Origin: Clostridia bacterium
GTDB taxonomy: Bacteria; Bacillota; Clostridia; UBA1381; UMGS1253
Assembly: GCA_017411585.1 (NCBI GenBank)
Contig: JAFQPV010000175.1
Location: 1-12,579 of the forward strand
Direction: 5' to 3'
Length of the DNA stretch: 12,579 bases
Shown here: one piece after another, positions 5,434 through 12,579 of the stretch
How positions within the stretch are numbered: the stretch's first letter is position 1
Layout: each line of letters starts with the position of its first letter
Notes under the pieces: generated by a model
The model's input: only the letters and a program-made list of their open reading frames with translations
Told to the model about the DNA's origin: nothing
Database searches by the model: none
Made by a program: the position numbers and the translations under genes

Positions 5434-6741
5434 TTATTCTTCGATGCGCTTTAGCTTCATAATGACAAACTTGATATAAAGCACGGTGAGCGCAAATACC
5501 AGGCAGGCGAGCAGCGATAAAATCTGCTGTGCATAAATATTTAAACCGAAAACCTGATTGCCGTTTGCCTGTACTGCATCGACAATTTTTGCACCGACGA
5601 GCGTTGCCAAAACGCTTGCCAGACCGCCGAGTGTGCCCTTGATGCCAAGCGCACCCGTGCGCAGATGCGGCTTTGCATAGTCAAACACGATATTGGTGAT
5701 GCCGCTGTTGGAGCCGGCAGAGTATACTGCCATAAACAGTACATATATGGTATAGAGCACCAGCCCGTTGGACGGGCGGGTGAATGTATTGATGAGCGCG
5801 CCGCAGGCTGCCAGCATAAAGCACAGCATCAGCGAATTTGCCCAAGAGGTTTTGTCGGCAAGGCGCCCCATTGGTTTGGAAACCAATGCGCGCGCCACGC
5901 TGCTGACCATTGAAATGGTTGCAATGGTGGTTAGGCTCAGTCCAAGCTCATTATTTAGATATGTGCCCAAAAACGGTGTGCAAATACCGGTTGCAATACG
6001 GAAGAGCACATCCAGATAAATGACCTTACGAAAGCATTTGTCGCCAAGCGTACCCTTGATGGTTTCGCGGATGGAGGCTTGCTGTGTCGTTTGCCCGGTC
6101 GGCTTTAATTCCTTGACCGGCAGATAGCAAAGCAGAATCAGCATGCTCAGCGTAAATATCGTTATACCGCAGAGGATAAAGCCTGTGTCCGAACGGCCGA
6201 TGGCATCAAAGTGGTCGATGAGTGCACCCATGGTCCAAGAAAAAATCATACCGCCAATGAGAGAAATGATTTCCTTCGTTGCCGAAAAGCTGCCGCGCTC
6301 GTGCGGGTTGACATAGCTCATATTCCAGTTGGTACGAATCGGACCAATCAGATATTGTATAAAGGAAGCGCAAAGATACAAAACCATAAACAGCGCGGTT
6401 TTCACACCCTGCGGCACCTGCACAAACGGCACGAGGTAGAGCGTGACAAACAACACCTGCGAAAGCACATGTGTAATGGCAACAACGCGCTTTGCAGAAC
6501 GCGCATTCTTTGTCAGAAACATTGCAAAGAACTGCGCAATATAGCCAAATGATGCAAGCGAGGAGGTAATACCTACCACTGCATCCGGCACACCGATTTT
6601 GGTCAGAAGCGATGCTAAAAATGCACCGGACAGCAAAAGTGCGGCAAAATATTCAAACGCATCAATCATAATGGTGGAACGCTGCGCGGTTTTATTGATT
6701 TTGTACAGCTCGGGAGCGGTGAGCGTGCTCGGGTCAAGCAT
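5434..6741 (-). CDS. Major facilitator superfamily transporter
   Basis: A membrane protein of about 435 residues with roughly 12 predicted helices in two halves joined by a central polar loop (near KPTGQTTQQASIRE), the usual MFS architecture. A loop such as PMGRLADKTS in the second half matches the inter-helix G...D.. motif of the superfamily. I cannot name the substrate. The start at 6741 is chosen over the ATG nine bases upstream (6750): AAAGGAG directly abuts the upstream ATG with no spacing, whereas it lies 9 bp before the ATG at 6741. It has its own promoter (6774-6802) and terminator (5403-5428), so it is probably a single-gene transcript. It is divergent from the DUF1653 gene. Confidence 0.85.
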   Translation of the reverse strand: MLDPSTLTAPELYKINKTAQRSTIMIDAFEYFAALLLSGAFLASLLTKIGVPDAVVGITSSLASFGYIAQFFAMFLTKNARSAKRVVAITHVLSQVLFVTLYLVPFVQVPQGVKTALFMVLYLCASFIQYLIGPIRTNWNMSYVNPHERGSFSATKEIISLIGGMIFSWTMGALIDHFDAIGRSDTGFILCGITIFTLSMLILLCYLPVKELKPTGQTTQQASIRETIKGTLGDKCFRKVIYLDVLFRIATGICTPFLGTYLNNELGLSLTTIATISMVSSVARALVSKPMGRLADKTSWANSLMLCFMLAACGALINTFTRPSNGLVLYTIYVLFMAVYSAGSNSGITNIVFDYAKPHLRTGALGIKGTLGGLASVLATLVGAKIVDAVQANGNQVFGLNIYAQQILSLLACLVFALTVLYIKFVIMKLKRIEE

Positions 6742-6773
6742 ATTTTGCATCTCCTTTCTTGATTATGAGCAAT

Positions 6774-6802
6774 ATTATACGCTTGCGAAACGGAAAATGC
6801 AA
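6774..6802 (-). promoter_or_regulatory. Promoter of the MFS gene
   Basis: On the - strand, TTGCAT (6802-6797), a 17-bp spacer and consensus TATAAT (6779-6774), 32 bp before the chosen start codon. Its -35 hexamer is identical to that of putP. Confidence 0.78.
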
Positions 6803-6834
6803 TATATAAAAATGACAGTTTTTTGATGCTCTTG

Positions 6835-6863
6835 TTGAGTTTTGTTTTGTCATATGTTACAAT
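6835..6863 (+). promoter_or_regulatory. Promoter of the DUF1653 gene
   Basis: TTGAGT (6835-6840), a 17-bp spacer and TACAAT (6858-6863) with TG one base upstream (extended -10). The -10 box ends 19 bp before the start codon, so the 5' leader would be very short. Confidence 0.7.
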
Positions 6864-6882
6864 GATAACGAGGTGAAAGAAA

Positions 6883-7101
6883 ATGGAGCCGAAAAATGGG
6901 ATTTACAAGCATTATAAAGGAAATTATTATCAGTATATCGGACTGGCAAAGCATTCCGAAACGTGCGAGGACATGGTGATTTACCGCGCGCTTTACGGCG
7001 ATTGCGCATTTTGGGTGCGTCCGCTGTCGATGTGGGATGAGGAAGTTATGGTGGACGGCAAAGCCGTGCCAAGATTTCAGTATGTCGGTGATACAAAATG
7101 A
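6883..7101 (+). CDS. DUF1653 family small protein
   Basis: A 72-residue soluble protein covering one whole DUF1653 domain. The pattern is typical: GIYKHYKGNYYQYIGLAKHSET at 6-27, MVIYRALYGD, WVRPLSMWDEEV and a closing DGKAVPRFQYVG. The function of the family is not established; it occurs widely in bacteria as a stand-alone protein. The RBS is AGGTGA at 6871-6876. The gene is monocistronic, with its own promoter and a strong terminator right at the stop codon. It is divergent from the MFS gene, but nothing ties the two together. Confidence 0.88.
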   Translation: MEPKNGIYKHYKGNYYQYIGLAKHSETCEDMVIYRALYGDCAFWVRPLSMWDEEVMVDGKAVPRFQYVGDTK

Positions 7102-7132
7102 AAAAGACGGTGGATGCGTTCCACCGTCTTTT
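7102..7132. terminator. Bidirectional terminator between converging genes
   Basis: Perfect 13-bp arms AAAAGACGGTGGA (7102-7114) and TCCACCGTCTTTT (7120-7132) around TGCGT. It starts immediately after the DUF1653 stop and lies 9 bp beyond the stop of the converging gene, with T runs on both strands. Confidence 0.9.
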
Positions 7133-7141
7133 CAGTTTATG

Positions 7142-8002
7142 TTATTTCTGCTTACCAAAGGCTGCCTGATTTTGTACCGGGCTGCTTCTTGCACCGAGAT
7201 TCGGTGCGCGGTGTTCAAACGCCGCGCGAGAGATTTCGATGTCCTCGAGCGCTTCCAGCTCATTAAAGCAGCCGACGGTGACCATATCGCAGTCGCGGAT
7301 GGTTGCCCAGGAAAAATTGAGACCGATAAATGGCGTGGTTCTGCCTGCCGCCATCGGCTTAATGGTCATTACCGGCTTTTTCGCGTTGCGAATGATGCGG
7401 TTGACGGACTCGACCTCCACCTGCATTAAAAAGCCTATGCAGTTGTAAATCTGAATGTAGGTTTCTACATCGTATTCGTTTAAATCGCTGTAGACCACCA
7501 GCTCCGGCATATGCGCCGAAAGCCCCGGAATGAGACCTTCGTCACGAATCATTTTGGTGTAGTCATCGAGGCGGTCCATCGTTTGTGCGCCTTTGTTGAC
7601 AAGCTTTTCAGCAGCGGCGTGGTGAATGAGGCAGAAGTCTGCGCCCATTTCACGGCTTTGGCGGATTTTTGCCTGCGCCTCTCGGCGACCTTCCGCGCTG
7701 TCTTCTACATTGATGTTCGGCGTGTCGACCAAAATCATCTTTTTGCCGAGCTTTTCCTCGGTTTCGCGTACCGCCTGCAGCACAACGGGTGCGCCGCCGA
7801 ACGGTGCCATAATCGTGTCGACACCGTTTTGCATAAATGCTTCGAGCATCGGCGTGATGGTTGCGGTGGTGCTGTGGCGCGCCTTAATCATTGCATCTGC
7901 AGCTGCACCGGTATGGCTCCAGCCGGCGAGCCAGTTTGTACCGATAATCATTCTTGATACACTTTTACCGCCAACGGTGGTTCTCGGAAATAAATCGTTC
8001 AT
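7142..8002 (-). CDS. Aldo/keto-reductase-like TIM-barrel protein, function unknown
   Basis: A 286-residue soluble protein. It opens like an aldo/keto reductase, with GKSVSRMIIGTNWLAG at 12-27, and closes like one, with the MTIKPMAAGRTTP strand and a final ELEALEDIEISRAAFE helix. In between, NGVDTIMAPFGG aligns with the D-T-A-x-x-Y-G segment that carries the catalytic Asp and Tyr: the Asp is present but Tyr reads Phe. GADFCLIHHAA aligns with the strand carrying the catalytic His, which is present. The usual catalytic Lys is not evident. It may be a redox-inactive barrel or act on another chemistry. The fold assignment is my own pattern reading and needs a profile search. RBS AAAGGAG is 8 bp before the ATG. 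It has its own promoter and a shared terminator. Confidence 0.6.
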   Translation of the reverse strand: MNDLFPRTTVGGKSVSRMIIGTNWLAGWSHTGAAADAMIKARHSTTATITPMLEAFMQNGVDTIMAPFGGAPVVLQAVRETEEKLGKKMILVDTPNINVEDSAEGRREAQAKIRQSREMGADFCLIHHAAAEKLVNKGAQTMDRLDDYTKMIRDEGLIPGLSAHMPELVVYSDLNEYDVETYIQIYNCIGFLMQVEVESVNRIIRNAKKPVMTIKPMAAGRTTPFIGLNFSWATIRDCDMVTVGCFNELEALEDIEISRAAFEHRAPNLGARSSPVQNQAAFGKQK

Positions 8003-8037
8003 GGGATTGCTCCTTTCAAGTCTGTTTTTATGATTCT

Positions 8038-8066
8038 ATTCTATAAAACTGCGATTTTGCTGTCAA
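8038..8066 (-). promoter_or_regulatory. Promoter of the aldo/keto-reductase-like gene
   Basis: On the - strand, consensus TTGACA (8066-8061), a 17-bp spacer and TAGAAT (8043-8038), 35 bp before the start codon. One of the strongest promoters in the window by sequence. Confidence 0.82.
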
Positions 8067-8165
8067 GGTCTTCGCGAAAACATCTCGGTTTTGTCCATCT
8101 TTTTTATAGAAGAATCCATTTTTGTGTATCCTAATTACGGCGGGGTATTGATGTGGGTGGAAATA

Positions 8166-8194
8166 TTGACAAAAACCGCAGATTTTGGTATGCT
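8166..8194 (+). promoter_or_regulatory. Promoter of the GH3-PBP-fumC operon
   Basis: Consensus TTGACA (8166-8171), a 17-bp spacer and TATGCT (8189-8194) with TG one base upstream (extended -10). It lies 28 bp before the ATG at 8223, which rules out the in-frame start farther upstream. A TATAAT at 8198-8203 has no -35 at a fitting distance. Confidence 0.75.
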
Positions 8195-8222
8195 TTATAT
8201 AATAGGAAACGAGGAAGATAAA

Positions 8223-9398
8223 ATGAAAAAAACATACAAATTATTTTCGGTTTTGCTTGCCGTTTTGTTGTGCTTTTCGGCAGTCGGCTGTGATGCGCCG
8301 GTGCAGAAGCAGCAGAGCAATGCTGTAACACCGGAAAAAACAGAGCCGTCTGCAAAGGAGCGCGCAGAGAAGATATTGTCGGCAATGTCTTTAAGTGATA
8401 TGGTATATCAGATGCTGTTTATCACACCGGAAGCACTGACCGGCATCGGTCTTGCGGTTGCGGCAGGGGAAACAACAAAAAATGCACTCGCGCAGTATCC
8501 GGTCGGCGGACTGATTTATTTTGCCGGCAATTTCCAGGATCGCGTACAGACGAAGCAGATGCTTGAAAATACACAGGCATATGCAAAGATTCCGCTGTTT
8601 TTGGCAGTGGATGAGGAGGGCGGCAGAGTTTCGCGCCTCGGGGACAATCCGGCGATGGGGACGACAAAGCAGCCGCCGATGCAAAAAATCGGTGAAACGG
8701 GCGATGCAACGAAAGCCCATGCCGTGGGCAAAGTGCTTGCAGCGGATTTAAAGGCGCTTGGTCTTAATGTCAATTTTGCGCCGGATGCCGATGTGCTATT
8801 GCACGAGGAGAACACTGAAATCGGTGACCGCGCCTTTGGTACGGATGCCGAGGTTGTATCGGCTATGGTCGCCAATGTGGTGAAGGGGCTTGAGGACAAC
8901 GGCGTTTCTTCAACTTTGAAGCACTTTCCGGGGCACGGCAGTACCTATGTTAATTCACACAACGGCACATCGGAAAGTAAAAGAACGCTGGAGGAGCTTC
9001 GCAAAAATGAGCTTTTGCCGTTTCAGGCAGGTATTGCAGCGGGCGCAGATTTTATTATGGTTTCGCATATGACTTTGGTCAATGCCGGCATAGAAAAAGT
9101 GCCTTGCTCGGTGTCGGAGGCGGTGATTACAGATTTGCTTAAGGATGAGCTTGGCTATAAGGGCATTGTGATTACCGACTCGTTTCAAATGGGCGCAATC
9201 ACGCAGCTGTATACAGCCGGTCAGGCAGCGGTTAAGGCGGTGCAGGCAGGCGTGGATATGCTCTTGATGCCGGAAGATTTCAAGGCGGCGCACGCGGCAA
9301 TCCTGCAGGCGGTGGAGCGCGGCGAAATCGCGCAGGCGCGCATTGAGGAGAGCGTAAAAAAGATTTTAGCTTTAAAGATTGAAAAAGGCTTACTGTAA
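8223..9398 (+). CDS. Family 3 glycoside hydrolase lipoprotein (NagZ-like)
   Basis: A 391-residue surface lipoprotein: signal peptide with lipobox FSAVGC (C23), a short linker, then a GH3 domain (about 45-391). Relatives cleave beta-linked N-acetylglucosamine from wall fragments or chitin oligomers. Landmarks are AVDEEGGRVSRL (128-139, substrate-binding Asp), NFAPDADV, GDRAFG, KHFPGHG (233-239) and ITDSFQMGAI (317-326), where D319 is the expected nucleophile. In NagZ enzymes the acid/base is an Asp-His pair in D-S-H after KHFPGHG; here it reads N244-S-H246, so the Asp is replaced. That may weaken or change catalysis. The start is chosen by lipoprotein signal, RBS (AGGA at 8212-8215) and promoter; the frame is open upstream to 8091 but without coding character. 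First gene of a probable operon. Confidence 0.9.
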   Translation: MKKTYKLFSVLLAVLLCFSAVGCDAPVQKQQSNAVTPEKTEPSAKERAEKILSAMSLSDMVYQMLFITPEALTGIGLAVAAGETTKNALAQYPVGGLIYFAGNFQDRVQTKQMLENTQAYAKIPLFLAVDEEGGRVSRLGDNPAMGTTKQPPMQKIGETGDATKAHAVGKVLAADLKALGLNVNFAPDADVLLHEENTEIGDRAFGTDAEVVSAMVANVVKGLEDNGVSSTLKHFPGHGSTYVNSHNGTSESKRTLEELRKNELLPFQAGIAAGADFIMVSHMTLVNAGIEKVPCSVSEAVITDLLKDELGYKGIVITDSFQMGAITQLYTAGQAAVKAVQAGVDMLLMPEDFKAAHAAILQAVERGEIAQARIEESVKKILALKIEKGLL

Positions 9399-9422
9399 GA
9401 GCGCACAAAGGAGGAGCGAAAT

Positions 9423-10667
9423 ATGTTTTATGACCTTTTGACTGTTTGTTTGGCAGTGTTGTTTGTCGGTAGTCTCGGTCTCATTGCGTGGGAAAAGACG
9501 CGCATCTGGGGAAAAATTTTGCTCACACTTTTTGCATTGGTTATTATCGGATATTTGGGCTTGGTCTTCCTTGTGGCTTCGGCATTTATGGGTGAGAGTT
9601 TATATTCAATTATGTCGGTTGTGATTTCCGTATTATTGCTTATACTTATCCTTTGCAGCTTGTGGGGCGCAATCCGCAAAAAGGCGGTATGGATTCCGCT
9701 TTGCAGCTGCCTTGCGGTTTGCATTCTGGCAACCGGTATCTACGCAGGGTATCAGGCGTACATAGACAGCATTCCGGTTGTAGCGGAGCAGGGAAATGAA
9801 ATGCTGCATACTTACGCGCCGTACGGGGAAGAAAGTAGGGTGGCAAGCCTGGATGCAGAAGCGGATTTAAAGCTTTCAGAGAACCTGCCGCGGATGGATG
9901 GCGCAACGGCGCTGTATCCGATTTATTCTGCGTTTGCAAAAGCGGTTTATCCAAAGGCTGTGCTTGAAACGCCGTATTATAACAGCGATTATGTGATGTG
10001 CCATACGACGACCGGCGCATATGAAAGCATTGTGACGGGCGATGCGGACATCATTTTTGCGGCAATGCCATCAGACGAGCAGATGGAATTTGCCAAAGAA
10101 CAGGGCGTTACGCTGGAATTTACGCCCATTGGTAGAGAGGCGTTTGTTTTCTTTGTCAATGCGAAAAATCCGATAGAGGATATAACCTTTGAACAAATTC
10201 AGCAGATTTATGCCGGCGAGCTTACACAGTGGGAAGCTCTGGGCGTAAAAGGTTTTGGCAACATCCGCGCCTTTCAGCGCGATGCAGGCAGTGGCAGTCA
10301 AAGCACGCTTGTGCGCCTGATGGGTGAAAAGCCGCTGATGACACCGCCCAAGGAGGATGTCGTAGACGGTATGGGCGGCATTATCGAACAGACGGCAGAC
10401 TATAAAAACTACAAAAATGCGATTGGCTATTCCTTCCGATTTTATGCAACGCAAATGGTGAAAAACGACCAAATCAAGCTTTTGCGTGTGAACGGCGTTG
10501 CACCGACAACGGAAAATATCGAAAACGGTACATATCCGCTTGCATCGCACTTTTATGCGGTAACGCGCAGCGATGCAAGTGAAAATACAAAAAAGCTGCT
10601 TGAATGGATTTTGAGCGCACAGGGACAAGAATTGATTGAGCGCACCGGCTATACGCCGCTGCAGTAG
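9423..10667 (+). CDS. PstS-like solute-binding protein with four-helix membrane anchor
   Basis: A 414-residue protein. Residues 1-110 hold four hydrophobic helices (about 5-23, 32-55, 63-84, 90-110). The positive loops EKTRIWGK and RKK between helices 1-2 and 3-4 place both termini outside. The rest (about 150-414) is a periplasmic-binding-protein fold of the phosphate type: DGATALYPIYSAFA (159-172) for the first anion loop, a GDADIIFAAMPS strand, PIGREAFVFFVN (235-246), and RDAGSGSQST (286-295), which fits the anion-binding R..SGT motif with Ser for Thr. Normal PstS has a lipobox and no helices, so this anchor is unusual. No pstC, pstA or pstB is near. The RBS is AAAGGAGGAG, 24 bp after the glycosidase gene. 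Phosphate is the likely ligand but not certain; a sensor role is possible. Confidence 0.82.
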   Translation: MFYDLLTVCLAVLFVGSLGLIAWEKTRIWGKILLTLFALVIIGYLGLVFLVASAFMGESLYSIMSVVISVLLLILILCSLWGAIRKKAVWIPLCSCLAVCILATGIYAGYQAYIDSIPVVAEQGNEMLHTYAPYGEESRVASLDAEADLKLSENLPRMDGATALYPIYSAFAKAVYPKAVLETPYYNSDYVMCHTTTGAYESIVTGDADIIFAAMPSDEQMEFAKEQGVTLEFTPIGREAFVFFVNAKNPIEDITFEQIQQIYAGELTQWEALGVKGFGNIRAFQRDAGSGSQSTLVRLMGEKPLMTPPKEDVVDGMGGIIEQTADYKNYKNAIGYSFRFYATQMVKNDQIKLLRVNGVAPTTENIENGTYPLASHFYAVTRSDASENTKKLLEWILSAQGQELIERTGYTPLQ

Positions 10668-10677
10668 GAGGACAGAC

Positions 10678-12054
10678 ATGAATTACCGTATTGAACATGA
10701 CTCGATGGGCGAAGTAAAGGTGCCGGCAGACAAGCTTTGGGGCGCACAGACACAAAGAAGCTGCCAAAACTTTGAAATCGGTGTCGGTATTGAAACGATG
10801 CCGGTAGAAATCATACACGCCTTCGGTATTTTAAAGAAGGCGGCGGCGCAGGCAAACCACGAGCTGCGCGCCGAAAAAATGACGAAGGAGAAGCTTGCGG
10901 CAATTTCGGGCGCTTGTGAGGAAATCATCCAAGGCACATTAAACGAGCATTTTCCTCTTGTTGTGTGGCAGACCGGCTCGGGTACGCAGTCGAATATGAA
11001 TGCAAACGAGGTCATTGCCAACCGCGGTAACGCCCTTGCAGGCGAGAAGCTGCTGCACCCGAACGACGATGTGAATATGAGCCAGTCGTCTAACGATACC
11101 TTCCCGACAGCAATGCACATTGCGGCGGTGCTGATGATAGAAGACAAGCTTTTGCCGGCGTGCGAAAGACTGATTGCCACCTTTAAGCGCTTGGAAAAGG
11201 AAAATGAGGGCATCGTAAAGAGCGGCAGAACGCATCTGCAGGATGCAACGCCGATTACTTTTTCACAGGAAATCAGCGGTTGGAGAAACAGCCTCGAGCG
11301 CGATGCGGCAATGCTGAAAACGGCACTGGAGCCGCTCTATGCACTGGCGCTCGGCGGCACGGCGGTCGGCACAGGATTGAACGCACCGAAAGCCTTTGGC
11401 GCGGTGGTTGCCGAAAAGGTTTCCGCGCTGACGGGCAAGCCGTTTGTAACGGCGGAAAACAAATTCCACGCGCTCACCAGTAAAGATGAGCTTGTGTTTG
11501 CGCACGGCGCAATCAAGGCGCTTGCGGCAGATATGATGAAGATTGCAAACGATGTGCGCTGGCTGGCGAGCGGCCCGAGAGACGGTCTGGGTGAAATCTT
11601 TATCCCGGAAAACGAGCCGGGCTCGTCGATTATGCCGGGCAAGGTGAATCCGACACAGTGCGAAGCGGTGACGATGGTTGCCGTGCAGGTCATGGGCAAC
11701 GATGTGGCGGTCGGTATGGCGGCATCGCAGGGCAATTTTGAATTGAATGTGTTTATGCCGGTGTGCATTTATAACTTCCTGCAGTCGGCAAGACTGCTTT
11801 CCGAGGCGATGGTTTCGTTTGACAAAAACTGCGCTTCGGGCATTACGGCAAACAAAGAAAAAATGCACCATAACCTGCACAATTCCTTAATGCTGGTTAC
11901 GGCGCTCAATCCGTATATTGGCTATGAAAATGCCGCAAAGACGGCGAAAAAAGCGTATGCAGAGAATATATCCTTAAAGGAAGCCTGCGTTGCGCTCGGC
12001 TTTTTAACGGCGGAACGGTTTGACGAGGTGTTCCATCCGGAAGAGATGGTATAA
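10678..12054 (+). CDS. fumC: Class II fumarate hydratase
   Basis: A 458-residue cytoplasmic homotetramer-type enzyme that interconverts fumarate and L-malate without an iron-sulfur cluster. Full length for FumC. The conserved regions are all there: GSGTQSNMNANEV (from about 100), SGRTHLQDATP (about 183-193, with the catalytic-site His at about 186), and the superfamily signature GSSIMPGKVNP (about 315-325) carrying the catalytic Ser. The following TQCEAVTMVAVQVMGND and the C-terminal NSLMLVTALNPYIGYE agree with FumC rather than aspartase or argininosuccinate lyase. ATG at 10678 is chosen because AGGAGG (10666-10671) lies 6 bp before it; a 14-codon upstream extension would run into the preceding gene. 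It lies 10 bp after the solute-binding protein gene and is followed by a terminator. Confidence 0.96.
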   Translation: MNYRIEHDSMGEVKVPADKLWGAQTQRSCQNFEIGVGIETMPVEIIHAFGILKKAAAQANHELRAEKMTKEKLAAISGACEEIIQGTLNEHFPLVVWQTGSGTQSNMNANEVIANRGNALAGEKLLHPNDDVNMSQSSNDTFPTAMHIAAVLMIEDKLLPACERLIATFKRLEKENEGIVKSGRTHLQDATPITFSQEISGWRNSLERDAAMLKTALEPLYALALGGTAVGTGLNAPKAFGAVVAEKVSALTGKPFVTAENKFHALTSKDELVFAHGAIKALAADMMKIANDVRWLASGPRDGLGEIFIPENEPGSSIMPGKVNPTQCEAVTMVAVQVMGNDVAVGMAASQGNFELNVFMPVCIYNFLQSARLLSEAMVSFDKNCASGITANKEKMHHNLHNSLMLVTALNPYIGYENAAKTAKKAYAENISLKEACVALGFLTAERFDEVFHPEEMV

Positions 12055-12106
12055 AACTAAAAAAGCTCCCCGGTGTATGTGGTTTACCCTAAAGGACAGT
12101 GATTTT

Positions 12107-12141
12107 AAAGGCAGAAACGATTGATGTCGTGTCTGCCTTTT
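12107..12141 (+). terminator. Terminator after fumC
   Basis: Arms AAAGGCAGA (12107-12115) and TCTGCCTTT (12132-12140), extended inward by ACGA/TCGT after one A-G mismatch, with loop TTGATG, followed by TTTTGATTT. It lies 52 bp after the fumC stop. The sequence before it (12055-12106) shows nothing recognisable. Confidence 0.75.
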
Positions 12142-12194
12142 GATTTGGTAAAAATTATAAAAATAGGCGCATAAATATAACTCTTTAATCAAAA

Positions 12195-12579
12195 TCACTC
12201 CCAGTCTGAAACACCTTCAGCCGCATCGAAGGATAAAGCATCAAAATCTTGAAAGTTGTTTACAGTAACGATAAAATTACATTTTAAACCCGCCAGTGAT
12301 TCAAAGCCAATATATTCCTTATCCTTAATTATTGTCGGTTTTAAGAGCGAACTATATTTATATTCTGAATAGACATGTCCACTAGACATAGGTAAATTAT
12401 AAGAATGTTGGAAAAATTTGAGCTCTTCTGTTGACAAACTATTCCCACTAGCGTCTAATTCTCCTCTATATTTTATTTCAAATGGGAACGCACAATTTTT
12501 CAATATCATTTCTTTTGGTCCACCATATGCAGTTTTCCAAATATATTTATACTCCAAAGAAGCGTTAGCATATGATTCA
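12195..12579 (-). CDS. Unrecognised protein, 5' end beyond the window
   Basis: The frame is open from the right edge to a TGA at 12195-12197, so about 128 C-terminal residues are visible and the N-terminus is missing. The only in-frame start candidate near the edge is a TTG at 12557 without a clear RBS, so the true start is probably outside. The protein is rich in aromatic and charged residues (KYIWKTAYGGPKEM, HVYSEYKYSS) and ends acidic (DFDALSFDAAEGVSDWE). No signal peptide, membrane helix or family is recognisable. The DNA is visibly more AT-rich than the adjacent fumC, which hints at a different origin. It converges on fumC. It could also be a degraded gene fragment. Confidence 0.5.
   Translation of the reverse strand, partial: ESYANASLEYKYIWKTAYGGPKEMILKNCAFPFEIKYRGELDASGNSLSTEELKFFQHSYNLPMSSGHVYSEYKYSSLLKPTIIKDKEYIGFESLAGLKCNFIVTVNNFQDFDALSFDAAEGVSDWE

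Noticed and set aside
7511..8033. Frames antisense to the aldo/keto-reductase-like gene
   Set aside because: They mirror codon bias of the real gene; no RBS, no recognisable protein.
8091..8222. N-terminal extension of the glycosidase frame
   Set aside because: The promoter lies inside this stretch, and the lipoprotein signal with RBS begins at 8223.
10636..10677. Upstream start for fumC inside the preceding gene
   Set aside because: The AGGAGG at 10666-10671 is correctly spaced for the ATG at 10678, where homologues of FumC begin.
11263..11880. Long frame antisense to fumC (205 codons)
   Set aside because: It is a shadow of a highly conserved gene, rich in Arg, His and Cys, with no RBS or known family.

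Overview
The window looks like a chromosomal stretch of a low-to-mid GC Gram-positive anaerobe, most likely a gut Clostridia/Oscillospirales-type Firmicute. The grounds are strong AGGAGG-type ribosome binding sites, sigma-A-like promoters with extended -10 boxes, lipoprotein signal peptides, an ECF-type vitamin transporter component, and a short GC-rich hairpin repeat (TGTAGGGG...) of a kind I associate with intergenic regions of that group. This assignment is inference. No rRNA, tRNA, CRISPR array, transposase or phage gene was found.

Region 1 (1-2444, + strand) is a tight three-gene operon: an M24/creatinase-fold protein, a small protein of the Anabaena sensory rhodopsin transducer (ASRT) superfamily, and a creatininase-family amidohydrolase. 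It has one promoter with 21-bp-spaced direct repeats and a palindrome, and one terminator. The M24 protein has lost most canonical metal ligands and carries the Asn/Ala replacements I recall from creatinase. The operon is therefore the best candidate here for an undescribed small-molecule (guanidine/amide/lactam-type) degradation system with its own small-molecule-binding protein.

Region 2 (2445-2732) is a gene-free spacer filled with GC-rich hairpin repeats and bounded by two nearly identical terminator hairpins.

Region 3 (2733-6741, all on - strand) holds a PutP-type sodium/proline symporter, an ECF S-component membrane protein with a DUF4430 lipoprotein immediately upstream in the same transcript, and an MFS transporter. 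Clear promoters precede putP, the lipoprotein and the MFS gene. A perfect terminator follows the MFS gene.

Region 4 (6742-8222) has a short DUF1653 gene diverging from the MFS gene and converging on an aldo/keto-reductase-like TIM-barrel gene, with a shared 13-bp terminator between them. A second divergent promoter region lies at 8003-8222.

Region 5 (8223-12141, + strand) is a probable operon of a family 3 glycoside hydrolase lipoprotein, a PstS-like solute-binding protein anchored by four predicted membrane helices, and class II fumarase (fumC), closed by a terminator. The right edge holds the 3' part of an unrecognised AT-rich gene on the - strand.

Together the window is about nutrient capture and catabolism: proline/Na+ uptake, possible vitamin uptake, wall-sugar hydrolysis, phosphate-like anion sensing, and a TCA-cycle step.
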